A DNA stretch of 33,479 nt from Streptomyces albospinus (GCF_014648695.1 NZ_BMRP01000043.1:15969-49447); one strand, 5' to 3'; counted from the stretch's first letter, positions 8,781 through 18,827 are shown. The notes: generated by a model from the sequence alone, not told the origin. Program-made: numbers and translations.

Positions 8781-9002
8781 TCAGCCGCAGGTCCAGCACC
8801 CCGCCCAGCACGCCGACTGGGCACGCTGGTTGCGCAGCTGGAGCTCGGTGAGCCCGTCGTCGGGGAGGTCGTTCGGCACCGACCGGGCGCAGGCGAGCTG
8901 GGCGCACAGGATGACGGTGAGCGCGGCGAGTTCCTCGGGCTCGGCGTGGCCCCGAACGATACGGAACCGGAACTCTGACGGGACATCGGTCGGGCGGGTC
9001 AC
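8781..9002 (-). CDS. Acyl-CoA carboxylase epsilon-subunit-like small protein with Cys-rich tail
   Basis: A 73-residue protein, start GTG 9002. Residues 11-31 (FRFRIVRGHAEPEELAAL and the following residues) match the core of actinobacterial acyl-CoA carboxylase epsilon subunits, small proteins that stabilise the alpha/beta carboxylase that makes malonyl- or methylmalonyl-CoA. Those normally sit beside a beta-subunit gene; here none is present. The C-terminus is unusual: instead of the common basic, Trp-containing end it finishes with QSACWAGCWTCG, three Cys within the last nine residues. It may be an orphan subunit, a degenerate copy or a repurposed small protein. It converges with the broken MFS gene, 18 nt apart, and lies antisense to that gene's shifted reading frame. 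Confidence 0.6.
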   Translation of the reverse strand: MTRPTDVPSEFRFRIVRGHAEPEELAALTVILCAQLACARSVPNDLPDDGLTELQLRNQRAQSACWAGCWTCG

Positions 9003-9208
9003 ACGGCCGACGCTAGGAGCGGACGCGTGCGGTGTCGCGCGGGAACGGGCGTGGCGTGCGCCGTTCGGGCGGCCGGATGGCTCCCCACGCGTGATTCCTG
9101 CGGTCCCGGCCGTGTTGGTCGCGGGGCGCGCGCAGCGGGCGGCGAGGATCGCGCCCAGGTATGGGCACGTACACCGGCAGCGGATGACGAAGTGGAGACG
9201 GCGGGACG

Positions 9209-10537
9209 ATGAGATGTGAGCGGGCCGGGGAAGAGCGGGGCCCGGCGCAGGACGACGGGCGCCGGGACTTTCTCAGGTGTGCGGCGGGGTTCGCAGGGGT
9301 GGCGGCCTCGGCAGGGCTGGCCGGCGGGGCCGCCGCGGCGCCGGCGGGCCGGTCGGCCCAGGCCGTGGCGCAGTCCGCGCACGGCGCCACGGACGACCGC
9401 CGGCGGCTGCCACCGGACCGGGTACCGTTCCACGACCGCTACCAGGCCGGGATCGTGACACCGCAGCAGTTGTTCGCCGGGTTCGTCGCCTACGACGTCC
9501 TGGTCCAGGACCGGGCGGATCTCACCAAGCTGTTCCAGAAGCTCACCGAACGGTGCCGGGTGATGGCGGCCGGGGTGAAGCCGGAGGACGAGCGGGTGCC
9601 GTCGGAGCGGCCCACGCCGGACTCGCTGTCCCTCACCTTCGGTGTGGGGGCATCGCTGTTCGACGACCGGTTCGGGCTCGCCGGGCACAAGCCGCGGCAT
9701 CTGAAGGCGATGCCGGCGTTCCCCGACGACCGGCTGGACCCGGCGCACTGTCACGGCGACCTGTCGCTCCAGATCTGCGCGGAGCACCCGGACGCCGTGG
9801 CGCACGTGCTGCGCGACCTGGCCCGCGAGACCGACGGAATGCTGCGGCCACGCTGGCGGATGGACGCGTTCCTCAACCCGTCGCGGCCGTCGGGTTCACC
9901 GCGGAACTTCCTCGGCTTCAAGGACGGGATCGTCAATCCGGACCTCGGCTCGGCCACGGAGCTGGACGACCTGATCTGGGTGACGCCGCCGTGCGGTGAG
10001 CCGGAATGGGCCGACGGCGGCAGCTATCAGGCACTGCGGCTGATCCGCTTCCACACGGAGTCCTGGGACCGGCTGCCGGTGTCCCGCCAGGAGAGGATCT
10101 TCGGGCGGCACAAGGCGAGCGGCGCACCCCTGGACGGCCGGTACGAGAGGGAAGCGCCGGACTACGACGCGGACCCGGACGGCAGGAAGATCCCGTTCGA
10201 CTCGCATATCCGGCTGGCCAATCCGCGCACCCGCCGGTCCGACAAGTCCCGTTTCCTGCGGCGGAGTTACAACTACGACCAGGGGTTCGACGAGCACGGC
10301 CTGCTGAACCTGGGGCTGGTCTTCTGCGGCTACCAGCAGAATCTGGAGCGGCAGTTCGGCGCCGTGCAGCGGCGGCTGCGGCACGAGCCGCTGGCCCGGT
10401 TCATCAACCCGTACGGCGGCGGCTACTTCTTCGTGCTGCCCGGCGTACGGGACAGGGACGACTGGTTCGGGTCCCGGTTGATGGAGGACACCCGTGCCCC
10501 GCAACGGCTGCGGCGGCCGGCGGCGCACACCCGGTGA
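9209..10537 (+). CDS. Tat-exported DyP-type heme peroxidase (EfeB-like)
   Basis: A 442-residue dye-decolorizing peroxidase. The N-terminus carries a twin-arginine signal: RRDFL at 18-22 followed by an Ala/Gly-rich core to about 45, so the folded heme protein is exported. The family hallmark GFKDG is at 236-240, with Asp239 as the predicted distal catalytic acid. DSHIRLANPR at 331-340 supplies His333, the predicted proximal heme ligand. FINPYGGGYFFVLPGV near the end is also typical. EfeB proteins work with EfeU and EfeO in iron uptake, but neither partner is adjacent, so a general extracellular peroxidase role is equally likely. The start ATG 9209 has GGAG 11 nt upstream. A strong hairpin follows the stop. 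Confidence 0.92.
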   Translation: MRCERAGEERGPAQDDGRRDFLRCAAGFAGVAASAGLAGGAAAAPAGRSAQAVAQSAHGATDDRRRLPPDRVPFHDRYQAGIVTPQQLFAGFVAYDVLVQDRADLTKLFQKLTERCRVMAAGVKPEDERVPSERPTPDSLSLTFGVGASLFDDRFGLAGHKPRHLKAMPAFPDDRLDPAHCHGDLSLQICAEHPDAVAHVLRDLARETDGMLRPRWRMDAFLNPSRPSGSPRNFLGFKDGIVNPDLGSATELDDLIWVTPPCGEPEWADGGSYQALRLIRFHTESWDRLPVSRQERIFGRHKASGAPLDGRYEREAPDYDADPDGRKIPFDSHIRLANPRTRRSDKSRFLRRSYNYDQGFDEHGLLNLGLVFCGYQQNLERQFGAVQRRLRHEPLARFINPYGGGYFFVLPGVRDRDDWFGSRLMEDTRAPQRLRRPAAHTR

Positions 10538-10541
10538 AGGC

Positions 10542-10578
10542 GCCCCGGTGCACCTCGGTTCGCGAGGTGCCCCGGGGC
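10542..10578. terminator. Bidirectional terminator hairpin
   Basis: A 16-bp stem with one mismatch (10542-10557 against 10563-10578) and a 5-nt loop (GTTCG) lies between the converging peroxidase and lipase genes. It is very GC-rich with no U-run, as usual in Streptomyces. Confidence 0.8.
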
Positions 10579-10611
10579 ACGTGCCGTGCGGGGTGGGTGC
10601 GGCGGTGCCGG

Positions 10612-11787
10612 TCAGCCGCAGTTGCCGGCCGCCGGTTTGTCCGCGAAGCGGTCGGCGAGCCAGTTGGCGGCCGGTACGGAGCCCACGATCGCGCCGGCCA
10701 CATGCTCGCCCAGGGGAATCGAACTCCACTGCACATCAGCGCCCTTGGCGCACCAGTCGGCCCGCAGCTGCTTGCCCACGGCGTACGGGATCAGTTCGTC
10801 GGCGGTCCCGTGGTAGAGGTACACGGGCGCGTCCGGCCGGCGCGTGCCGAGGGCGGATTCCCGTAGCCGCGCCTGCCAGTCCGGTTCGTACAGCGGGTTC
10901 CTGACGGTCACGTCGGAGATCTTCTTGAAGAGGCCGGCGGCGACGTCGGCGGCGACGCAGTTGGTGCGCAGGAAGTCGACGAGGTGCCGGCCCTCGGCGT
11001 TGAGGTAGCTGTCCAGGTGGAGTTCCGGGAAGGCGGCGTTCTGGCCGATGGCGGCCATCAGGATCAGTCCGGCGCCGATGGTGCCGTTGTCGGCGTCCGC
11101 GACCTTGAGCAGATCGGCCGGTACGCCGCCGGTCGCGGTGCCCTTGACCTTGAGCTCGGGCGCGTAGGAGCGGTGCAGTTCGGCCGCCCAGCTGCTGGCC
11201 TGGCCGCCCTGGGAGTAGCCCATGATGCCGACCGGGGAGTCCTCGGTGACCCCGGCGGCACCGGCCCCGGGGAGCCGTTCGGCGGCGCGGGCCGCGTCCA
11301 GGACGGCCTGGCCCTCGGCGCGGCCCACGGTGTAGGTGTGGTCGCCGGGGGTGCCGAGCCCTTCGTAGTCGGTGACCGCGACCGCCCAGCCGCGCCGGGT
11401 GAGCTGCTGGATGAGGTTGGCCTCCATCGTGGTGCCCTTGGGGAAGCCGGCCGAGGGGGCGCAGGAGTCGGCGAGTCCGACGGTGCCGACGGCGTAGGTG
11501 ATGAGCGGGCGCGGGCCCTTCCTGCCGTCGTAGGGGACGATGACGGTGCCGGAGACGGTGTTGGGGGCGCCCTTGGCGGTGGTGGAGCGGTAGGTGAGGT
11601 GCCAGGCGCGGGTGCGGGTCGGTTGACCTGGCAGCGGGTGGAACGAGGTGGGGGCGGCGGTCACGATGTCGCCGGGGCGGCCGTCCGCGGGCGCGGGCTG
11701 CTGTGCCGTCGCGGCGCCCGCGCCGGGGAGGCCGAGCAGCAGGGCAAGGGCGGTGGCGGTGATCGGTAGTCCGGAGCGAAGGTGCAT
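10612..11787 (-). CDS. Secreted lipase/esterase, secretory lipase (LIP) family
   Basis: A 391-residue alpha/beta hydrolase with a Sec signal peptide (about residues 1-28, ending GAATA). The nucleophile is Ser192 in GIMGYSQGGQAS. Likely triad partners are Asp330 in YHGTADELIP and His362 in LGEHVAGAIVG. The region from SYAPELKVKGTATGGVPADL to FLRTNC resembles the secretory lipase family, which cleaves triglycerides and esters outside the cell. Several Cys (109, 277, 346 and 390) could form disulfides in the exported protein. Start ATG 11787 has GGGAG upstream. An AraC-type regulator lies 84 nt upstream on the same strand and may control it. Confidence 0.87.
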   Translation of the reverse strand: MHLRSGLPITATALALLLGLPGAGAATAQQPAPADGRPGDIVTAAPTSFHPLPGQPTRTRAWHLTYRSTTAKGAPNTVSGTVIVPYDGRKGPRPLITYAVGTVGLADSCAPSAGFPKGTTMEANLIQQLTRRGWAVAVTDYEGLGTPGDHTYTVGRAEGQAVLDAARAAERLPGAGAAGVTEDSPVGIMGYSQGGQASSWAAELHRSYAPELKVKGTATGGVPADLLKVADADNGTIGAGLILMAAIGQNAAFPELHLDSYLNAEGRHLVDFLRTNCVAADVAAGLFKKISDVTVRNPLYEPDWQARLRESALGTRRPDAPVYLYHGTADELIPYAVGKQLRADWCAKGADVQWSSIPLGEHVAGAIVGSVPAANWLADRFADKPAAGNCG

Positions 11788-11871
11788 ACGGCTCTCCCAA
11801 CTGACCTGAGTGCTGGGGTGGTTGGGCCGACCGTAGTGACTCGCGGGTAAGGAGGGAGCTGACCGGAACGC

Positions 11872-12945
11872 TCAGCTTTGCTGACCGTGCGTCGCAGGCG
11901 GCGGGCCTCCGCCGGGATCCGCACCGTCGCCGTGCAGTCGGTAGGCGCCCGGTGTGGTGCCCGTCCAGCGGCGGAAGGCGCGGTGGAAGGCGGTGTCCTC
12001 GGAGAAGCCGATACGCGCCGCCAGTTCGGCGATCGGCTCCCGCCCGGCGGCCAGTGAGGTGATCGCCGCGTCCCGGCGGACCGCGTCCTTGATCCGCCGG
12101 TACGACGTGCCCTCGGCCTGGAGCCGGCGCCGCAGGGTCGCCGGGCTGAGGGCGAGCCGCGCCGCCACCTCCGCGGCCTCCGGGAGCCGCGCGGGCGCCT
12201 CGGTCCGCAGCGCCCGTGCGAGGGTGCGCCGCACCTGCTCGGCCACGGTGGTGCCGTATTCCCGCCGGCCCAGCAGATCCGCCGGCGCCCGCCGCAGCAT
12301 CGCGGTCAGCGCGGCCTCGTCACGCACCACGGGCGCGGCCAGCCAGCGCGCGTCCCAGCCGGCCGCGGTGCGCTCGGCGCCGAAGCGGACCGGGCATCCG
12401 AAGAGCAGGCCGTACTCGCCGGCATGGGCGGGCGCCGGATACGCGAACCGGGCCCAGCGCAACGGGATGCGGCGCCCGATCAGCCAGCTGGAGAGCCGGT
12501 GGAAGATGATCAGTACGCACTCGGCGAGGAAGTCGGCGTCGTCGTACGGGCGCAGATCGCTGCGTACGGAGAAGACCGCGGTGCCGGAGGCGGCGCCGCC
12601 GTCGACGGACATCACCGGACCGCCGGGGAACAGCGCGTAGAAGCGCGCGGCCCGCTCCAGGGCCGACCCCAGGTCCGGGCAGCCCAGGCAGGCGTGGCAC
12701 ATCATCGCGAAGGTGCCGCGGCGGCTGCGGACCGGGCCCAGGCCGAGGAACTCGTCGTCGGTGGCGAGGTGCAGGGCCCGGATCAGACGGGCGAACTGCT
12801 CCCCGGTGACCCGCGCCCGGTCGTCGCCGAGCAGCAGCGGCGGGATCCGCGCGCTCTGGAGCAGCGGCACGGTGTCGATGCCGAGCCGCCGCGCCCCGCC
12901 CAGCGCGGCCCGCACATGGTGCATCGCGATCGTCGAGCGCCCCAT
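11872..12945 (-). CDS. AraC-family transcriptional regulator with arabinose-binding-like N-domain
   Basis: A 357-residue regulator. Residues 20-200 resemble the OruR/ArgR-type N-terminal sensing domain of AraC proteins (LGIDTVPLLQSARIP, then GTFAMMCHACLGCPDLGSALERAARFYALF). Residues about 255-340 form the double helix-turn-helix DNA-binding domain: VAARLALSPATLRRRLQAEG is the first, IAELAARIGFSEDTAFHRAFRRWTG the second and best conserved. Regulators of this subgroup often respond to small organic or fatty-acid-like ligands and activate a neighbouring catabolic gene; the lipase immediately downstream is the likely target. Start is ATG 12945; the ribosome site is weak. It lies 58 nt beyond the end of the hyp operon on the same strand. 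Confidence 0.85.
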   Translation of the reverse strand: MGRSTIAMHHVRAALGGARRLGIDTVPLLQSARIPPLLLGDDRARVTGEQFARLIRALHLATDDEFLGLGPVRSRRGTFAMMCHACLGCPDLGSALERAARFYALFPGGPVMSVDGGAASGTAVFSVRSDLRPYDDADFLAECVLIIFHRLSSWLIGRRIPLRWARFAYPAPAHAGEYGLLFGCPVRFGAERTAAGWDARWLAAPVVRDEAALTAMLRRAPADLLGRREYGTTVAEQVRRTLARALRTEAPARLPEAAEVAARLALSPATLRRRLQAEGTSYRRIKDAVRRDAAITSLAAGREPIAELAARIGFSEDTAFHRAFRRWTGTTPGAYRLHGDGADPGGGPPPATHGQQS

Positions 12946-13003
12946 GGCCCGACACCGTAGCCGCCGTGGGCGACGAGGTCAGCGGGTGAGTCCCCGGCCC
13001 CGG

Positions 13004-14084
13004 TCAGCAGATCCGCGGCAGCTGCTCCCCCAGCGGCAGGTCGACCACGCGCGTACCGCCCAGCAGGGTGCGGGCCACCACCATCCCGGGGTGCGCCGCG
13101 ACCGCCTCGCCGATCACCGCGGCCCCGGCGCCCAGGGGGTGCGCGCGCATCGCGTCCAGGACGGCGTCGGCGTGCTCGCGGGGCACGAAGGCCACCAGCT
13201 TGCCCTCGTTGGCGACGTACATCGGGTCGAGGCCGAGGATGGCGCAGGCGTTGGCGACGGCGGGCGGGACGGGGATGGCGCGCTCGTTGATGACGACGCC
13301 GGTGGCGGAGGCGGTGGCGATCTCGTTGAGCGCGGCGGCCAGTCCACCGCGGGTGGGATCTCGCAGCACGTGCAGATCGGGGGTGACGGCGAGCATCGCC
13401 TGGACGAGGCCGCCGAGCGCGGCGCAGTCGCTCTCGATCTCCACGCCGAACTCCAGGCCCTCGCGGACGCTCATGATGGCCACGCCGTGGACGCCGATGT
13501 CGCCGCTGACGATCACCACGTCGCCGGGGACCACCCGCTGCGGACGCAGATCGACGCCCGGCGGGATCAGCCCGATGCCCGCGGTGTTCAGGTAGACCCC
13601 GTCGCCGTGGCCGGCCTCGACGACCTTGGTGTCACCGGCCGCCACCTCCACTCCGGCGGCCCGCGCGGCGGCGCCCATGGCGTCGGCGACCCCGGCGACC
13701 ACCGGCATCTCGACGCCCTCCTCCAGGATGAACCCGCAGGAGAGGTAGGCGGCCCGGGCACCGCTCATCGCCAGGTCGTTGACGGTGCCGTTGACGGCCA
13801 GGTCGCCGATGCTGCCGCCGGGGAAGAACAGCGGCCGGACGACATAGGAGTCGGTGGAGAAGGCGAGCCGCAGACCGCCCAGGGAGAACACCGCGGAATC
13901 GCCGAGCTGGGCGAGGAGTTCACCCCCGAAGGCCGGAGCGAAGATCTGCTGGACGAGTTCGGCGGAGAGTGCGCCGCCCCCGCCGTGCCCCATGACGACG
14001 CGGGGGGTCTCGCGCAGCGGGGTCGGGCAGGTCCAGCCGGAGATGTCGACGGTGGGCAGGTGGCGGGGGCTCTGGGAGGTGGTG

Positions 14085-14092
<8 letters not shown>
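13004..14092 (-). CDS. hypE: Hydrogenase maturation protein HypE
   Basis: HypE, 362 residues, an AIR-synthase-like ATPase. HypF carbamoylates its C-terminal Cys, HypE dehydrates the group to thiocyanate, and cyanide passes to iron on the HypCD complex. The protein ends in PRIC, so the essential terminal Cys362 is present. ATP-binding stretches are visible: VVMGHGGGGALS near 32-43, FSTDSYVV near 78-85 and AAGDTKVVEAG near 152-162. The start is TTG 14092, overlapping the end of hypD by 8 nt, with GGAGG about 9 nt upstream. It is the last gene of the hyp operon. Confidence 0.95.
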
Positions 14093-15205
<1,113 letters not shown>

Positions 15206-15209
<4 letters not shown>

Positions 15210-15493
15210 TGCCCCGCCTCCTGGCCCGCTTCCGCCGCCGCTTCCCACGGGTCGCCGAACTCCTCCTGGAGCAGGCCGAGTTCCTCGAAGAGCGCCAGGG
15301 TCCTCCGGGCCGACTCCTCGTCCAGCCGCTGGAGCGCGAAGCCCACGTGGACGATCGCGTACTCACCCACCGCCAGATCCGGTACGTACTCCAGGCACAC
15401 CTCCTTGACCACCCCGCCGAAGTCGACGGTGGCCATCCGGGTGCCGTCCCGTTCCTCGATCTCCATCACCTTGCCGGGCACCGCCAGGCACAT
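15206..15493 (-). CDS. hypC: Hydrogenase maturation chaperone HypC
   Basis: HypC, 95 residues, begins with the hallmark MCLAVPGKV. Cys2 is the iron-carrying residue and His49 (AIVHVGFALQ) the second conserved site. HypC ferries the Fe(CN)2CO unit between HypD and the large-subunit precursor. GAGGAGG lies just upstream of the ATG. About 15 C-terminal residues (EEFGDPWEAAAEAGQEAGQ) extend beyond the usual fold and are acidic. A 43-nt gap separates it from hypF. Confidence 0.95.
15217..15222 (-). promoter_or_regulatory. Ribosome-binding site that fixes the hypD start
   Basis: On the minus strand this reads AGGAGG, a perfect anti-16S match 7 nt before GTG 15209. It lies inside the 3' end of hypC and decides for this GTG over the longer upstream frame. 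Confidence 0.85.
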
Positions 15494-15536
15494 GGGTCCT
15501 CCTCGTCATGCGGGTACACAAGCGGGTACATATGGG

Positions 15537-18041
15537 TCACGAGCCGCGCTTCCGGGCCGCGACGAGCAGTTGCCCGAGCGCCAACCCGCCGTCGTTCGGC
15601 GGTACTTGGCGGTGCCGCAGCGCGGTGAAGCCGTCCTGCCGCAGCAGCCCGGCGGCGGTCTCGGCCAGCAGGGTGTTGGCGAACACCCCGCCGGTCAGCG
15701 CGACGGTCCCCAGTCCGGTGCGCTCCCGGGCCACGGCACAGCAGCGCCGGACGAGTCCGGCGACCGCGGTATGGAAGCGGGCCGCGATCACCGCCCGGCC
15801 GGTGCCGGCGCGGACGTCCGCCACGACGGCGGTGAGGACCGGTGCCGGGTCGGCGACGAGATCGGCGCCGCCGGTCCCGGCCCCGGCGCGCAGCGCGAAG
15901 GTGTAGCCGGGCCCCCGGTCCTCGCCGGCGGCCAGCGCGGCGGCCTCCAGCGCGATGGCGGCCTGGGCCTCGTATCCGGCGTGGTGGCAGATCCCGGCCA
16001 GCGAGGAGACCGCGTCGAAGAGGCGGCCCATGCTGGAGGTGGGCACGCAGTTCAGGTCGCGCTCCAGCTGGCGTGCCAGCAGCCGCCGTTCGTCCGGCGG
16101 GCAGGCACCCACCGGGGGCAGCTGGTCGTCCCAGGGAATCTTGGCGGCGTGCAGATGGGCCAGTGCCATCCGGTAGGGGCGGCGTACGGAGGTGTCGCCG
16201 CCGGGCAGCGGGACATAGCCGAGCTGGCCGAAGCGGCGGTATCCGGCATAGTCGGCGAGCAGCACCTCACCGCCCCAGATCGCGCCGTCGTCGCCGTAGC
16301 CGGTGCCGTCGAAGGCGACGCCGATCACCGGGCGGCGGCCGTCCAGACCGTGTTCGGCCATGGCGGCGGCGATATGCGCATGGTGGTGCTGGACCCGGAC
16401 CAGCGGCCGGCCGCCGGTGTGGCGGCGGGCCCACTGGCCGGTGCGGTAGCCGGGGTGGCGGTCGGTGGCGAGCAGCCGCGGGCGCACCCCGGTGATCGTC
16501 TCCAGGTGCGCCCCGGCTCGCTCGAACGCCGACTGGGTCGCGAGGTCGTCCATGTCGCCGATGTGCGCGGACAGCCAGGCGCGCCGCCCCTCGCCCAGGC
16601 AGAGCACGTTCTTGAGGTCGCCGCCGGTCGCCAGCGCGGGCCGTACGGGAACGGGGAGGGCGATCGGATACGGCGCACAGCCGCGCGAGCGCCGGACGTA
16701 CAGCGGCTCCCCGTCGCTGATCCGGACCACCGAGTCATCGCACGGGACCTGGATCGCCCGGTCGTGGCCGAGCCAGGCGTCCGCCAGGTGCGCCAGCCGC
16801 TCCAGCGCCTCGGCGTCGTCCGTGACGATCGGTTCGCCCGCGACGTTCCCGCTCGTCATCACCAGCAGCCGGGGCCCCGGGGGGTCGCCCGGCAGCCCGA
16901 ACAGCAGGTGGTGCAGCGGCGTGTACGGCAGCATCACCCCCAGATCGGGACTGCCCGGCGCGACGGCGTCCGCCGGCACCGGCGCACCGGGTGCCGCCCG
17001 GTCCCGCCGCCGCAGCAGCACGATGGGCCGAACGGGCCCGGTGAGCAACGCCCGTTCGGCCTCGCCGACCACCACCATCCCTTCCACGTCCGTGATGTGA
17101 CGCGCCATCAGGGCAAACGGCTTGTCGCCGCGGGCCTTGCGCCGCCGCAGCAGCGCGACGGCGGCGGCGTCACCGGCATCGCACACCAGGTGATAGCCGC
17201 CGAGCCCCTTGACCGCCACGATCGCGCCCTCGGCGAGCAGCCGCCGGGTGGCGGCGACCGGATCCCCCGGCACCGGGCACGGGGTACCGGCGGGATCGTC
17301 CGGGTCGGCGGCCAGCAGCCGGAGCCGGGGTCCGCAGTCGTGGCAGGCGATCGGCTGGGCGTGGAACCGCCGGTCGGCCGGATCGGCGTACTCGCCCGCG
17401 CAGCGCGGGCACAGGGGGAAGCGGCCCATGGTCGTCTGCGCGCGGTCGTAGGGCAGGGCGCGGACGATGGTGAAGCGCGGCCCGCAGTGCGTACAGGTGA
17501 GGAAGGGGTGCCGGTGGCGGCGGTCGGCCGGATCGGTCAGCTCGGCCAGGCAGGCGTCGCAGGTGGCGGCGTCCGGGGCGACCAGGGTGCGGGCGGGGCC
17601 GTGGCTGTGGGACGGGAGGATGCTGAAGCCGGTGTCCCCGGTGGCGGCGATGTCCTCGCCCTCCACGGCCTCCACGACGGCCAGCGGCGGCGCCTCGCCG
17701 CGGATCCGCTCGCCGAAGCGGAGCAGCGCGCCGGCCGCGCCCTCGACCTCGGCGACCACGCCCTCGCCGGTGTTGGTGACATGGCCGGTCAGCCCCAGTT
17801 CGGTGGCCAGAGCATGGACGAACGGACGGAACCCGACGCCCTGGACGATGCCGCGGACGACGATCCGGCGGCGGGCGGCGGGCGGCGCGGTGGCCTCAAC
17901 AGGGCGCGCGGTGCAGGCCCCTCCGGCGAGGGGGCCCTCCCCGACGCACGGAAATCCTCCCCGCTCGATCGGGGTCGAAAGCTCGGAGGAGGGTTCGAGC
18001 GTTCGGGGAGCGGTGACTGCACCGGGCTGCCCTGTGGTCAT
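15537..18041 (-). CDS. hypF: Carbamoyltransferase HypF
   Basis: HypF, 834 residues, makes the carbamoyl group (from carbamoyl phosphate and ATP) that becomes cyanide in the hydrogenase active site. Domains in order: acylphosphatase-like (59-145; VVRGIVQGVGFRPFVHALA); two zinc-finger units (CDAC and CTHC at 161-186, CPRC and CHDC at 211-236); a YrdC-like nucleotide-binding domain from about 260 (VKGLGGYHLVCDA); and a Kae1-like domain with VQHHHAHIAAAMAEHG and VAFDGTGYGDDG. The start is ATG 18041, overlapping the hypB stop as ATGA. About 55 residues precede the acylphosphatase domain, longer than usual and low in complexity. Open frame continues upstream antiparallel to nothing conserved; it merely shadows hypB. 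Confidence 0.95.
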   Translation of the reverse strand: MTTGQPGAVTAPRTLEPSSELSTPIERGGFPCVGEGPLAGGACTARPVEATAPPAARRRIVVRGIVQGVGFRPFVHALATELGLTGHVTNTGEGVVAEVEGAAGALLRFGERIRGEAPPLAVVEAVEGEDIAATGDTGFSILPSHSHGPARTLVAPDAATCDACLAELTDPADRRHRHPFLTCTHCGPRFTIVRALPYDRAQTTMGRFPLCPRCAGEYADPADRRFHAQPIACHDCGPRLRLLAADPDDPAGTPCPVPGDPVAATRRLLAEGAIVAVKGLGGYHLVCDAGDAAAVALLRRRKARGDKPFALMARHITDVEGMVVVGEAERALLTGPVRPIVLLRRRDRAAPGAPVPADAVAPGSPDLGVMLPYTPLHHLLFGLPGDPPGPRLLVMTSGNVAGEPIVTDDAEALERLAHLADAWLGHDRAIQVPCDDSVVRISDGEPLYVRRSRGCAPYPIALPVPVRPALATGGDLKNVLCLGEGRRAWLSAHIGDMDDLATQSAFERAGAHLETITGVRPRLLATDRHPGYRTGQWARRHTGGRPLVRVQHHHAHIAAAMAEHGLDGRRPVIGVAFDGTGYGDDGAIWGGEVLLADYAGYRRFGQLGYVPLPGGDTSVRRPYRMALAHLHAAKIPWDDQLPPVGACPPDERRLLARQLERDLNCVPTSSMGRLFDAVSSLAGICHHAGYEAQAAIALEAAALAAGEDRGPGYTFALRAGAGTGGADLVADPAPVLTAVVADVRAGTGRAVIAARFHTAVAGLVRRCCAVARERTGLGTVALTGGVFANTLLAETAAGLLRQDGFTALRHRQVPPNDGGLALGQLLVAARKRGS

Positions 18042-18823
18042 GAGCGGCTCGACCCCACCGCTCCGGAGTCGGCGACGCGGTCGGCCGTGCCGCGGTCGTG
18101 CGGATGGCGGTGCCCGACGTCGTGCACATGGTGCGACTGCCGGGTCATGACCGGGATGTGGACCGGCCCGCCGTCCCGTGCCGCCAACGCCCGGTCGAGC
18201 AGCACCCCGTCGCCCTCGCCGCCGCGCACCGAGGTGAGCACGACCTCGACGCCGGGGTTGACCCGCTCCACGTTGGCGCGGAACGCCGCCTCGTCGAAGC
18301 CGACCGCCCGGGCGATATCGGTCTTGGTGACCACCACCAGGTGGGCCAGCCCGAAGGCCGTGGGGTACTTCAGCGGCTTGTCCTCGCCCTCGGTCACCGA
18401 CGCCAGCACGATGCGCAGCGTCTCCCCCAGGTCGTAGGAGGCGGGGCAGACCAGGTTGCCGACGTTCTCGACGAACAGCAGCCGGGTGTCCGAGGGCAGC
18501 CAGCCGTCCAGGTGCCCGCCGAGCATCTCGGCTTCGAGGTGGCACAGCCCGTCGGTGAGCACCTGTTTGACGGGCACTCCGGAGCGGGCCAGCCGGACGG
18601 CGTCGTTCTCGGTGGCCAGGTCGGCGGTGAGTGCGGCGACCGGCACTCCGCGGCTGCGGGCCAGCGTGAGCTCCCGCTCCAGGAGGGCGGTCTTGCCGCT
18701 GCCGGGGCTGGAGAGCAGGTTGACGACCGCGGTGCCGCGGGCCGCCAGGTCCTCGCGCAGGGTGTGGGCGCAGGCGTCGTTCTTGGCGAGCACGGCCTGC
18801 TGGAGGTCGATGACACGGCACAT
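18038..18823 (-). CDS. hypB: Nickel-inserting GTPase HypB
   Basis: HypB, 261 residues, start ATG 18823 (MCRVIDLQQAVLAKND); the frame is open upstream to a GTG at 18898 but runs into hypA and lacks conservation. Residues 37-45 (LSSPGSGKT) are the P-loop. Cys94-His95 and Cys126 (ENVGNLVCP) match the G-domain metal site. TKTD at 166-169 is the guanine-specificity motif. With HypA it delivers nickel to the large subunit. The His-rich nickel-storage stretch that many HypBs carry at the N-terminus is missing; instead six His lie at 231-242 near the C-terminus (SHHVHDVGHRHPHD). Confidence 0.95.
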   Translation of the reverse strand: MCRVIDLQQAVLAKNDACAHTLREDLAARGTAVVNLLSSPGSGKTALLERELTLARSRGVPVAALTADLATENDAVRLARSGVPVKQVLTDGLCHLEAEMLGGHLDGWLPSDTRLLFVENVGNLVCPASYDLGETLRIVLASVTEGEDKPLKYPTAFGLAHLVVVTKTDIARAVGFDEAAFRANVERVNPGVEVVLTSVRGGEGDGVLLDRALAARDGGPVHIPVMTRQSHHVHDVGHRHPHDRGTADRVADSGAVGSSRS

Positions 18824-18827
18824 GGGA

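Noticed and set aside
9209..10537. DyP peroxidase as part of an encapsulin or EfeUOB system
   Set aside because: No encapsulin, EfeU or EfeO gene is adjacent, and the Tat signal argues against cytosolic encapsulation.
15508..15545. Repeat GCGGGTACA (15510-15518, 15522-15530) between hypC and hypF as a regulatory site
   Set aside because: Two short copies in an intra-operon gap, period 12, no symmetry or known motif; probably chance.
15537..18821. HypF as a 1,094-residue protein starting at 18821
   Set aside because: The first 260 codons are the out-of-frame shadow of hypB; ATG 18041 overlaps the hypB stop as ATGA and gives a normal HypF.
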